Source of the DNA: Nectonema munidae
Lineage: Eukaryota > Nematomorpha > Nectonematoida > Nectonematidae
Assembly (NCBI GenBank): GCA_030549495.1
Contig: JAUIRK010000511.1
Location: 1,266,076 to 1,330,075 of the forward strand
Direction of reading: 5' to 3'
Length of the DNA stretch: 64,000 nt
Part shown: piece after piece, positions 10,101 through 19,559 of the stretch
How positions within the stretch are numbered: the first letter of the stretch is position 1
Layout of the letters: each line of letters opens with the position of its first letter
Position numbers and translations under genes: made by a program
The notes under the pieces: model-generated
Told to the model about the DNA's origin: nothing
Seen by the model: only the letters and a program-made list of their open reading frames with translations
Database searches by the model: none

Positions 10101-13100
10101 TGTGAGACTTTTAAAATGCTATAAAAAATTTTATATAAAAAAAACTTGACACATATGTGAAGATTAAATTCAGAAAAAAAGAGGTGGCATTATCACAGAA
10201 GCTGATTTTCAATATAAGAACAAAGAAGGCTTAGTTTGGGAATAGAAGCCATGGCTTTGCACTATTAAAGCAAGAAATATGGACTACCTTATTCACGCTG
10301 CTTAGATGTCAAGCAAACGACACAAAAATCATACAAGTTGCTTTTCAAGACAAAGTTTTAGTGAAATGCTGCTTTGAATAAGTAATTAAGAAAAATATAA
10401 TAGAGGTGATTATGTAGTCAAGCGAGTTATAGTCGGGCATTGATTCTTGGTGGTCCTTGCTTTCAAATCGCCGTGAAAGGTCAAATCCCTCCATTAAAAA
10501 GGCCTGCAATGTGAGATGTGCTTACTTTAATGTCCTTTTGTTCCTGGTCAATTCCACCAGCCAGCGTGATGCCTATGCCACCTCCCATATGTTCTCTAAA
10601 GAGAATGATGACATGGATTTCATGATCTGAAATGCCGCACTCGTCCAGAGACTGGTTTGCTTCATCGATCAAATGTTGGAGTTCCTTAATGAAAAGTATT
10701 GGAAACATTTGACATCTGTTAAAGAAGAGAAAACATAACTAACGGGAATTTTTAGCAATGCCCAAGCAATTGTTTTCAATTGCTAGTTGAATTTTACATT
10801 TGTTTGGGTTGAAGTCACCATAGGAACTTGAATAAATTAAAAAACTTTTCAACTAATTATACAAAAGGGATATATTGAATTCAACGCAATATATTTTTTA
10901 CAATTTCATTGAAGAAAATAAAAGAAATTTAGGAGAACTGGCTTTTTTTAAATAAATTAAACATCCCAAAAATCATCCATACTCGTTCCTTGATAACTTG
11001 TTCCATTTTAAAATTTGTTTAACGCTAAATTTTTGATACTTTCGTTATTAGAGATTCCCAAATATGGTAAGGAAAAGTATGGAGAATAGACAGGAGAGGG
11101 TAGTGAGGAATTACTTGTGGTGAAAGGTAGCTAGTAGAAGAAGTGATGGAAACAACAGAATTGAGAGAAGCAATGGAACCGCGAGAATCGGAACGCGGAA
11201 AGTTGCGAGAAGAGGCGAAGATGGACGAAGAAAGGTTGCCAAAGCTCTGATTAGAGTCAACAAGGATGGAAGAATTTGTAGAGGAGTAGAATGTGGTGGT
11301 GCTAGAACCATTGCCAATGCTGCTAGAGATAGGCGCTTGTAAGGAAGGATCTTCTTGGTTCAAGGACTGCAGAGATGAGAGTTCAGAGGAGTCACAGGCC
11401 GTGGAGTCGGTAAAAATGGAGGCAGTCAAGTTTTGGGATTGAGAATTTTCGGCTGTAGAAACGGAAAGAAGCGACGATGACGAGGAAGAAGGCGAAGAGA
11501 GGAACTCATGGTAGGATTTGGCCACGTTTCGCTGCTGATAAGAGGAATGTGGTGTGCTGCTTTTGGCGCCTTTGCAAGAGACGTCATCTGCTTCAATGTC
11601 ATTCTGAAGTAGAAATGTGTATGAGGGGTGGAGAAAGTCATCCTAGAAAGGAGCTTGTTCAATTATCAACTACACTTTGATTCGCTTGGGACTAAAGCAT
11701 GTCAAAGGATGTTCAAATTCTCTTCGACAAAATGCATAAAGCGCCTTATCACTCAAACTTGCTTAGCAAGCCTCATGCCGATCGCTTGCTAATTTTTTGG
11801 AATTGTAAACATCTCCTTCATTTCTCCCTTTCCCAAGATTATTAGATTTAATAAAAATAAGATTTTAGATTATGAAAAATAATTTCAAAAAAAAAACTAA
11901 TTCTAAGCAACTTGATAAATTGATTCAGAAAGTGGAGTTGCTTATAAAAAGGGTGTAAGCATGACACTTTAAAGGTTTTTTGAAAAAATTATTCTACGAC
12001 GTAGACGATTTCTCAATTTTAGAAAAGTTTCAATTTACTTTATTTCGTATGTTTTTCGTGAGACCATGAGGGTTAAGTTCCAATATTCCCAATCTTGATA
12101 TCTTTTTCTACATGAGAAAGGTTATAAGTCTAGAATCAATAAATAATATAATATGGTATTTTAAATTATGTTTTTAAAGAAGCAAAAAATCAAAAAAGTT
12201 TACCCAACTTAATTAGCTTATTAAATCCCTTTGTCAATCGAAATCATTTTTCTCTTTACCGTATTCAAGCATTTATATTCATTTTTTCTACCACGCTATC
12301 GTCGTATTAACATAGTTCTTATAAAAATTACGTCATCTTTAAAATCATGAAAAAGTTTTAAATTTTGGGCAATTTTCGAAATTTAGAAGGCTCTGGTAAA
12401 ACAATATCCTGGAAAGTATTTGGGGTAATTACTTGATATTTGACACAAGTTTTTCACCGCTACCCATAACAAGAATTACAGTTTGCATCGCAACCCATAA
12501 TACTTAGGTGTAATAAGACAAACTCTGTTCACCGCGTTCATTTATTCAGCATTCATGATTTATATGCATATTACTACCTACCGACGATTTATGAGTGCTG
12601 GTCTAGTTAGTCTATAAGAAATGTAAATAATACAAAATCATCTTTTTAAAAATGGATAAATCCGAGGAAGCAAATATATTTGTGACAGCACCCTTTCATC
12701 CAACATTGAAAATCATCTGTCAGTTGTGAAACTGAATAAAGTCCGTGAATAACTTTGAAAAAAATTTTTAAATGAAGGATTAATATTTGACAAAATTTTT
12801 GAGTAAAATAATTTATCTAGTCAGTCTGCTATGAACACACAACAAATGTGTTTTTAATCTTTTCCTCAGGAAAAGCGTGTGCTTTCATTTTCACTGCAAT
12901 TGAAAATATTAAAAGAAGACGATTTTCATTTCTTGGGGTACAGTGATTCTCACTTTCAATTGAGATGTTGATCCTCAGAGAGATCAGCACAAATATAAAA
13001 AAACATGAGAGGACGCAGGGTGGGGATTAACTTTGCAAAAGAACTTACTATAAGAGTTGAATTGAGAGAGTGGAGGAAAATAGGTGATGAGTCGGGAGAG

Positions 13101-16100
13101 GGTGATGGTAGGGTGCGTAAAGGACTGTGGGTGGCGATTGAAGGAACAGATGTTGCTGCCTTTGTTTTGGACTGTTGATTGCTTAAATTGGATTGCAGTT
13201 TATTTTTGGCGGGAAGAGAGGCAGTTGATTTGCAAAAGATTTCTTCGTAAGATTTGGTTGGGCACAAAAATTGGTGTGGGTTAAATTTGGAAGTGGTAAA
13301 TACAGTGGACGTTGGCATGGACGTGCTCGAGGAATGCGAAGTTGGGAATGTAGGATTTGAGATTCGGGTGGTCTCTGAAAAAAAAAGATTGTTCTTAGAT
13401 TTGAGTAGATTTTCCATCAACAACACAATCGAATTCAAATCAATGCACACAAATATACCTTTTACAGATTGATCCTTCTTAATGAAAACACTCACAAAGG
13501 GTGTACGCGAGCATGTGGTATAAATCGGGACAACTGAACACGAGCGAAAAGATATTTTAACATATGGATACAGAATCTATATGAAGAACTGATTATCGGG
13601 ATTAAAATCTTAGATGTATCGGGTGCAAAAATTTCAATATCCGCCGAAGAGGGTACCAAATTTGACATCCTAGGGAATGCGGATTTTTTAATAGATATTC
13701 AAAATTTTTGAATATTTGAAACCAAATTTGATAAATGTAACACGCCAACTCTTCGCTTCCAAATACGACTAATAAAGGCTCAGCCCATTTGCCTACAAAA
13801 ATTAAAGTATTTTTTTCTTTATTCTAAATTTTATCAGATACCGACCCAAGATATGACTCTGTTTTCTTTAGAAACTCGTGTATAAGGTATGATCATACTC
13901 ATGTTCTAAAAGTTGAAATTAAATAATCACTTTCAGCATGTAATGCTGTCCATTCGGTGATGGCCAAAAGAGACACAAAAAAGAAGGAAAGAAATGGAAA
14001 CAATGTTGACATTTTTGAAGAACCATGCCAAAAAATTTCATACATGTGATAGAAGATGGCAGCTTTCAAATATACTAGATGTTGATGAGAGCAAAAAATT
14101 AAGAAGTAAAAACGAAATGAAAGGAATATTAATTTTTTTAATCTGATTTATCAATATTAAATATCCAAATCAAAGAAAGCTTCATTTTTTGAAAGTCCTT
14201 TTAAATTTCTTCTCTAAAATAACAGTTGTTGAAAACTCTCAAGGCATAAATATGTTCCACACTAAAAAATGGTTGAGGGTAAGAACGGAAATTAGCATTA
14301 TATATAAAAAAAATTCAAGAGGTAATTTGATAAATATTTTTGTGTGTGGGAACATGAGTCGGTAAGATTTTCGAAAGAACAATTTCGGTCTTTACAGGAC
14401 TCTCATACACGCGTATATACTAAAAAATCTTTGAACCCTGCTGATATTATTTTAGACTTTTCTGCCAACGCCTTTACACCACATATGTTACAACAAATCC
14501 TTTGAGGAGTGAGATTTGAAAGAATAATAGACTGATTTTTAACGGAATTATATACTGGTTTCCAAAAAAGACACACTGGTTTCCAACGGGTTAAATGTTC
14601 TTCAGCTCGGCCTTAAGAAGTGATAAAAAAAAGGTGTACTTGTTTCAGATTGAGGAATGGAGAGTGAAGCATCTTCATCCCTGGAAGATTGACAATATTG
14701 CGAATCTTAAAAAGCAAATGAGGAGGTGGTGAGAAGAGACAAGAGAGCGAAAACAAATGCCTACCGTCAAACACGAACTTCTTATTGCGGAGTGCAGCCA
14801 AGCCAAACGTATTCATGTCGTAAACGGAAAACTCATCATCGCCAAAGCGGCCATTAGAAGGAAGAGGATTGCCTTTGTTGTTGTTGTTGTTAGTGGCATT
14901 GGCAGGAATGTGATTGTTGCAGATTTTGCTCTTGATACTCAGGTGCTGTCCTTTATCACTTTCTACCAAAATAAAGAATTATATCTTTTAATGACGAAAC
15001 GACAAATCCGTAACTTTTTTTTTGTATTTCGGAATATGTTTTGTAAAAGTATTAAACAGAAAGTAAGAGACAAAATGAGATGATTAGCTTCGCAAAAGTG
15101 TCTGGAAAAATAATCATGGGAGAAAACTTCCAATTTAAGAATAAATGTGAGGGAATATAACGACGCTTCGCTACTATGGTTTAAGTCTAGGCTTTCGTCC
15201 TATGAGTCCTAACTTGAAGCGGAAAAAGAAGTAGCTGTAAAATTTGTTCCTGACTTTATCAAATTTGTTTATGATAAAAATTAAGATCCCCTTTAAATTT
15301 ACAATATTTTCGAAAGAGCGTTTGTAATGTATGCAAAACATATCTCCAAAAACATATTTTGAAAATTCACCACTTTCAACGTCAAATTAATCTGGATTTG
15401 GAATTATTTTATCCCAATTTATCGTGAGTAGGGGGGTTGGTTAGATACTACGCTTCTATAACTCAAGGTCTTGGGTTCGATCCCGCATCAAGCCTGCCTT
15501 CCTCATAGTTCGATACAAGCGGCGCAAGTGTGCCTTCTCGATGAAAACACCCACCTTATGGTACCTTTTTATCTCATTTAAAATATTTAATTCTTCCCTT
15601 TTATCTCAATAAAATCATATTTTTGTCATTTTAGCTTTGTTCTTCAAAGTAATTTTGTAGATCAAAAGTAGGCAAGTAAAATTATGAGTCAAATAAAGTT
15701 ACATTTTGCGTAGTGATAAAACGAAAAATCGCTAATCCAATATAATACAGGCCAGTCCGGAGAATTTCGCGTTAGTGATAATCGAGTGTAATAAAATTTT
15801 GCCCATTTTATAATATGATACAAGGCCTGAATTTTCAGATGGAGGTTCGAGGACACACATGGAGGTTTCGGGAGGTGTTGAGGAGAGGAAGAAAGTAAAT
15901 GGAAATAATCAGAAGAAACGCAGACTCGAAGTACTTGCAGAAGTCCGACTCGCTTGAATTTCGACAAATATTGGATGAAGTATATAAGAAATGATGCACA
16001 GAAAGAAGAGAGTTAATTCTACGTGAAGAAACAAAAGAACTTTGAACTTTCCGAATGATTAAATCGTTCAGTTCCCCCAAGGCAAAGATATCTTGTGGGT

Positions 16101-19100
16101 TGGCTTTGAATGAAGAAAAGTGGGCGAGGCAGATTTATGGTGTCTTCAAAACGTGAAGCTTCAATGATACGTGAAGCGAGATTCAGTGGGACTGATTCTG
16201 GCGCGCTGGTCAGACATCATCTCTGAGATTATCGGGTAATTTAGCCTTGGAAAAATTAGGACAAAAGGTAGATGACTATCAATGTTAAAAAGGTGAATTT
16301 TTTTAGGTCTTTGTAAACGAGAAACCCAAAGTCTAAAAATGCAGTTTTTACCATAAACAATGGTAATAAAATTTAAAATATTTCTTCATCAATGGCCATT
16401 TTAATTTGAGTTAATGGGTCAACGACCTAAATGCACTTTAGAAAGATAAAAATGGCCGGCCTTTTTAAACGCTTTTCAAATACAAATTGTCGGAATATTT
16501 TGACGTCTAAGTGGTTGAAAAGGAATAAAAAATTTTGGCGCATCATCAACAGAAAACGCCATATTTAGCGTGCCTATATCGGCACTATGCTGGCCACTCC
16601 TGGACTAAGAAATATAAAATTTGACATGATAAAAGATGGGGAAAATTATGATTAGTTCAAATAGTCAGTCCATTAGTCCATGCTTATATAACGTAAATGA
16701 AAGTGGAGATGGTGTTATGTTTGTGGATACGAAGCTCACTCCGACTTTCAAAGCAGGGAGAGAGGGAGAAAAGTGGAGAAGATGCAGCTTACCTGATTCA
16801 TAGAAAAGGGAAGAAAGAGCAAATGATTCATACAAATGAAATGCAGCAAAGAAAATGTGTCAGACAGGTTGTGTGTGTGGAGTCGGCGAAGCAAAGACAA
16901 GAAAATGAATTTGGTATTTCAAGATTGAAGAAATAGATGAGAGAGAGAGGGAGGGAGAGGGAGAGAGAAAATGTCTTTGTGAAGAAAAGGGAGGAATGAA
17001 ATGAAAGTGTTTTTTGTGAAAGGGCAGAAAACGGCTTTAGGCAAAAGTGGTTGTGGAAGTAGTAGTTTATTTTTTTGCAAGATTGATTATTTCGGCGGCA
17101 CTCACTGCAAAATGGCCTTTTAATGCATCCATCGCACAGACATGAATTCTCATGATAAGTCAATTGTGGATAGTAAGGCGCGAGTGTGTGACGTGTTGGA
17201 ACGCCCTTTGAACTGTCAACTGACAACGTGAGAGGAAGAACTCCTTCTCAGGTTTACAACGGTTAAATCAAAATATGATGAAATCGATTACCTGTTGTTT
17301 TATGCATTGAAAATTGCATTCAAGGTGTTTTCAAGATTAATTTCACAATATTTTGTATACAAATTTGTGTAATTTATAATTTTGAAAAGTTTATAAAAGC
17401 CTATAAAACTCAGAACTAGGATTGCCATATTTCTACACATTCAGACCGGGACAAAAATGGCATTGAAAAAGTTGAGACTTTCTGGAATTCCGTTATACAT
17501 TTTGATATTTTTTAATCGCAAACTATTTGCTTAAAACATTTTTGAATTTCATAACCTCACATTTAAAAAAAAAGAGGGTCAACTTTCAAATTTTCACCGT
17601 CTCAGTTGACATCTTCTTCGTGATAAAAGGGAGGTTAAAACACCAAGAAAAAACTCCGTTGCTTGAGGCTCGTCATTTATGAAGAAACTTTATTAGAGAT
17701 GTTTCGGATGTGAAATTTTTTGTATCCGTAGATGCGAATATCAAAGTTGACATCCTAGCGAACGCGGGTATCATAATAGCTATTCTGAGCAAACGCTTAA
17801 AAATTTTTTGGATAAAGTGAAAATTCAAATATTCCAAAAAAAGCTTTGAAGAAAAAAAAAATTTTTTTTTAAAAAAAAGTAAAATGTTTGAAAATTGGGG
17901 ATGAAGGTGTTATTGTGGATGTTGAAACTCAAATGATCCGAGGAAGAGGATGTAACTTTTTTGTGGATATCCGATACATCTCTACTTTATATATATTGTG
18001 TATTTTACCTGAAGAACTTGTCAACCAAGACATCGAAAATTTGATTATTTTGATTATTTGACAGATATATTATTTAATATCGTGAAAAAATTGCAAAACT
18101 ATAGGTAATAACTTATGTAACATCGTCTCCCCGAATGAGGTATATCAAATCTTACATCTAGCAAAAATATGAACTGACAGATTGGAGATGAACCATCGCA
18201 GTATACAGGTTGGAGATGAACCATCGTAGTATACAGGAATAATGTATATAGGTAATAACTTATTTAACATCGTCTCCCCGAATGAAGTATATCAAATCTT
18301 ACATCTAGCAAAAATATGAACTGACAAATTGGAGATGAACCATCGCGGTATACAGGTTGGAGATGAATCATCGTAGTATACAGGTTACAGATGACACTCA
18401 AGTTGTCTACCAGCGTTCAATCGAACAGGTTATGAGTATATATATATAACGGTACAAAAATATTTTCAATGAAGTGAGATCAAATTTCATTCCATTTTTA
18501 GCTCTTCAAGAACATTTTCAAAATCAGAAGGATTTTTAAAATGGAATAAAATTTTACCTCACTCCATTTCAAATATTTTTGTACGTTCATATATATATTT
18601 ACGCTAATTTTTGGCCCAAAAATGTTATAATTCTAAAAGTTTCGTTTTTTTATTTTCAAACAGTATTATGAAAAAATAGATTTAATATAACTTAGTGAAA
18701 AATATTTATTGAATATTTAATTAATTTTTTTATAATAAAAAAATTCAATTTTTAAATATACGAAAATGAATTCAACTATATTCAATTATTATCAATATTT
18801 CATTTATATTGTTGTTATGTATAAAAGAATAATAATAATATTGGAATATAAATTCCATTTTCAATTTAAGTAGCTGTATGACGTAGGACTTATTTTAGAA
18901 TTTATAAATGTAATAACCAAATGGATGATAAATGCGAAAAAATGGAGGATTAAAATTTAGGTTAGATAATGACAAAATGGCTCTAAAATCCCAAATCAAG
19001 AGGAAGAGAAAAGACATTTTTACGTGAATCGATTCGCAACTTTGGAAATTGAGGATTCGAATTATTAGGGAGAAATGAGTGCGGATTTGTGCAGAAATGA

Positions 19101-19559
19101 TGAGTAGAAAGTGCAGTGGTTTTCGGCGTAGCCTTTGATGCTTTTGAAAGATGGACTAGATTTTGAACGCCATAATCCTCATCTTTGTCCAAAGGAAGAT
19201 TAGCGGGATGGCCTTCACCTTCACATTCATAGGAAGGACTCCGTGACAATCGCTCATCAACTGCAAGACCATTTTCTCGGGGTAGAGTAGTAGGCTCGTG
19301 ATTGGTGGAATCAGGAGGCGTAATGCCATTGGTCAGTTTGTGGAGGAGTTCATTGATGGGAGAGTAGTGTCTGGAGGTAGGGGATATCGGGGTGAGTTGG
19401 TGCTGATGACTTTTATTGCAAATGATGACGTTGTTGGCGGGATGAAGATTGACGTAAGAAGGGGTGTTGCTACAGGCTGACTCGAACAGGGACGCTAAAG
19501 CGGAAACTCTGCCACAAGCACTCTCGCAGTCTTCATCGCAGACGCCGTTCATTCCAGAA
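7002..19559 (-). CDS. bbg: Big bang/PDZD2/IL16-type protein with two C-terminal PDZ domains (5' end incomplete)
   Basis: Nine minus-strand exons (19559-19024, 17219-17106, 14962-14765, 13374-13049, 11603-11115, 10684-10526, 9341-9011, 8503-8342, 7195-7002) splice at GT-AG sites with fully consistent phases. They give 835 codons and a TAG stop. The first three quarters are serine-, asparagine- and proline-rich and look disordered. Two PDZ domains follow, at about residues 577-665 and 735-820. PDZ1 has a GGGIGITLAGG ligand loop and DRILSINGKNM. PDZ2 has GLGFSLEGG, KPLCIKKIFKG and GDEIIEINGTAMQG followed by HFEAW. That last run closely matches the final PDZ of human IL16 (GLGFSLEGG, GDEILQLGGTAMQG, FEAW). 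The family includes vertebrate PDZD2 and pro-IL16 and fly big bang; PDZ proteins act as cytoplasmic or cortical scaffolds. The first visible exon enters in mid-codon, so at least one more coding exon lies upstream. Family assignment is strong; the symbol rests on arthropod orthology and is less certain. Confidence 0.82.
7221..8341. other. Last intron of the PDZ gene
   Basis: AT-rich intron sequence of about 1.1 kb. No gene, transposon end or RNA was recognised in it. Confidence 0.5.
8342..8503 (-). CDS. bbg: PDZ gene exon 8 (first half of PDZ2)
   Basis: The acceptor TTCTTTTCGCAG ends at 8504 and the donor is G|GTTCGC at 8341-8340. The 162 bp fit as 2 + 53 codons + 1. They encode SESTHSSSSQLHREYTRVVL and then GLGFSLEGG, the carboxylate-binding loop, ending IKKIFK. 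The codon split at the donor restores IFKGGS across the junction. Confidence 0.85.
9011..9341 (-). CDS. bbg: PDZ gene exon 7 (second half of PDZ1 and linker)
   Basis: The acceptor TTCTCTGTTTTAG ends at 9342 and the donor is G|GTATCT at 9010-9009. It starts in phase 0 with IYKIILGSIADRDGRAKKND, continues RILSINGKNM and an EILRSPRPEVVLVL strand, and then gives a serine/asparagine-rich linker leading to PDZ2. Confidence 0.85.
9360..10525. other. PDZ-gene intron 6
   Basis: About 1.2 kb of AT-rich intron between the two exons that together make PDZ1. Nothing further was recognised. Confidence 0.5.
10526..10684 (-). CDS. bbg: PDZ gene exon 6 (first half of PDZ1)
   Basis: Exactly 53 codons in phase 0 at both ends. 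The acceptor TTCATTAAG ends at 10685 and the donor AAA|GTAAGC is at 10525. A better pyrimidine tract ending AACAG at 10716 exists upstream but would break phase with exon 5, so the inner acceptor was chosen. It encodes ELQHLIDEANQSLDECGISD followed by HEIHVIILFREHMGGGIGIT and the AGG loop of PDZ1. Confidence 0.8.
11115..11603 (-). CDS. bbg: PDZ gene exon 5 (serine-rich)
   Basis: The acceptor TTTCTACTTCAG ends at 11604 and the donor CAA|GTAATT is at 11114-11113; 163 codons in phase 0. It begins NDIEADDVSCKGA and is dominated by serine, threonine and asparagine runs (for example SSPSSSSSSLLSVS), ending SYLSPQ. It is probably a disordered linker. Confidence 0.75.
13049..13374 (-). CDS. bbg: PDZ gene exon 4 (Ser/Thr/Pro-rich)
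   Basis: The acceptor TTTTTTTTCAG ends at 13375 and the donor is ATA|GTAAGT at 13048. The 326 bp enter with two bases and leave in phase 0. It encodes TTRISNPTFPTSHSSS and later KSYEEIFCKSTASLPAKN and a PSPSPDSSP segment. Confidence 0.72.
13600..13740. repeat. Fragment related to the 17695-17983 hAT-type MITE
   Basis: It shares AGATGTATCGG, ATATCCGC and TGACATCCTAGGGAATGCGG with 17695-17983 (TGACATCCTAGCGAACGCGG there). Only one end is recognisable, so it is a truncated or badly decayed copy in an intron of the PDZ gene. Confidence 0.5.
13929..13965. repeat. Short conserved intronic motif, copy 1
   Basis: The core AGCATGTAATGCTGTCCATT, with flanking CACTTT and RGTGRTG, recurs at 20094-20130 in the same orientation. 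The flanks beyond about 35 bp are unrelated. Confidence 0.5.
14765..14962 (-). CDS. bbg: PDZ gene exon 3
   Basis: The acceptor TTATTTTGGTAG ends at 14963 and the donor is G|GTAGGC at 14764. The 198 bp fit as 2 + 65 codons + 1. It encodes SDKGQHLSIKSKICNNHIPA, an asparagine run, and RFGDDEFSVYDMNTFGLAAL ending KKFVFD. Confidence 0.75.
15425..15570 (+). repeat. Possible tRNA-derived SINE
   Basis: A tRNA-like head contains TGGTTAGATAC (A-box-like) and GGGTTCGATCCC (good B box), followed by a GC-richer body. The acceptor and anticodon arms do not pair well, so it is not a usable tRNA gene. No second copy was found in the window. Confidence 0.35.
15571..17105. other. PDZ-gene intron 2, remainder
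   Basis: AT-rich intron with a GA-rich microsatellite at about 16937-16970. Open stretches on the minus strand at 15835-16080 were examined, but they have no consistent splice sites or family resemblance. Confidence 0.45.
17106..17219 (-). CDS. bbg: PDZ gene exon 2
   Basis: The acceptor TCACGTTGTCAG ends at 17220 and the donor is A|GTGAGT at 17105-17104. The 114 bp fit as 2 + 37 codons + 1. It encodes DSSKGVPTRHTLAPYYPQLT followed by a small cysteine-bearing piece, CLCDGCIKRPFC. Phase matches both neighbours. Confidence 0.7.
17695..17983. mobile_element. hAT-type non-autonomous element (MITE), 289 bp
   Basis: The ends are inverted: AGAGATGTTTCGGAT at the left and, reading back from the right, AGAGATGTATCGGAT. 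Flanking 8-bp direct repeats differ at one base (ACTTTATT at 17687-17694, ACTTTATA at 17984-17991). An 8-bp duplication with such ends is characteristic of hAT elements. There is no coding capacity. Confidence 0.65.
18036..18436 (+). repeat. R1 composite repeat, copy at 18 kb
   Basis: The order is an AT-rich head (TTGATTATTTGACAGATATA); a body with CGTCTCCCCGAATGAGG and ATCAAATCTTACATCTAGC; two tandem 28-bp units (GTTGGAGATGAACCATCG plus TAGTATACAG); then body and doublet again; and a tail containing GCGTTCAATCG and CAGGTTATGAG. The roughly 150-bp body-plus-doublet is thus duplicated. Other copies are at 31868, 48743 and 62085. Confidence 0.75.
18437..18599. mobile_element. Hairpin MITE abutting the R1 tail
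   Basis: Two arms of about 65 bp are imperfect inverted complements (left GGTACAAAAATATTTTCAAT and AGTGAG; right CTCACTCCATTTCAAATATTT then TTGTAC), with a centre of about 35 bp. The outer ends run into TATATATA on both sides, so the exact termini and target duplication cannot be fixed. Confidence 0.6.
18600..19023. other. PDZ-gene intron 1, remainder
   Basis: Very AT-rich sequence with no recognisable gene. It lies between the hairpin MITE and the first visible exon. Confidence 0.5.
19024..19559 (-). CDS. bbg: PDZ gene, first exon visible
   Basis: The acceptor TGCTTTTTGATTTAG ends at 19560 and the donor is C|GTAAAA at 19023. The 536 bp fit as 1 + 178 codons + 1. An in-frame ATG at 19552-19550 could be read as a start, but the preceding in-frame bases and good acceptor favour an internal exon. 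It encodes MNGVCDEDCESACGRVSALA, SLFESACSN, then a long low-hydrophobicity region rich in Ser, Pro, Asn and His. Confidence 0.75.

Noticed and set aside
13084-13472. Plus-strand open frames
   Set aside because: They mirror PDZ-gene exon 4 on the other strand and show no family resemblance.
15425-15500. tRNA gene
   Set aside because: A good B box and fair A box are present, but the acceptor and anticodon stems do not pair; better explained as a SINE-like remnant.
15835-16080. Minus-strand stretch considered as an extra PDZ-gene exon
   Set aside because: No acceptor/donor pair fits the phase-1 junction between exons 2 and 3, which already join correctly without it.
18180-18382. 28-bp repeats considered as a CRISPR-like array
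   Set aside because: The units are directly adjacent with no spacers, occur in pairs, and are part of a dispersed eukaryotic repeat.
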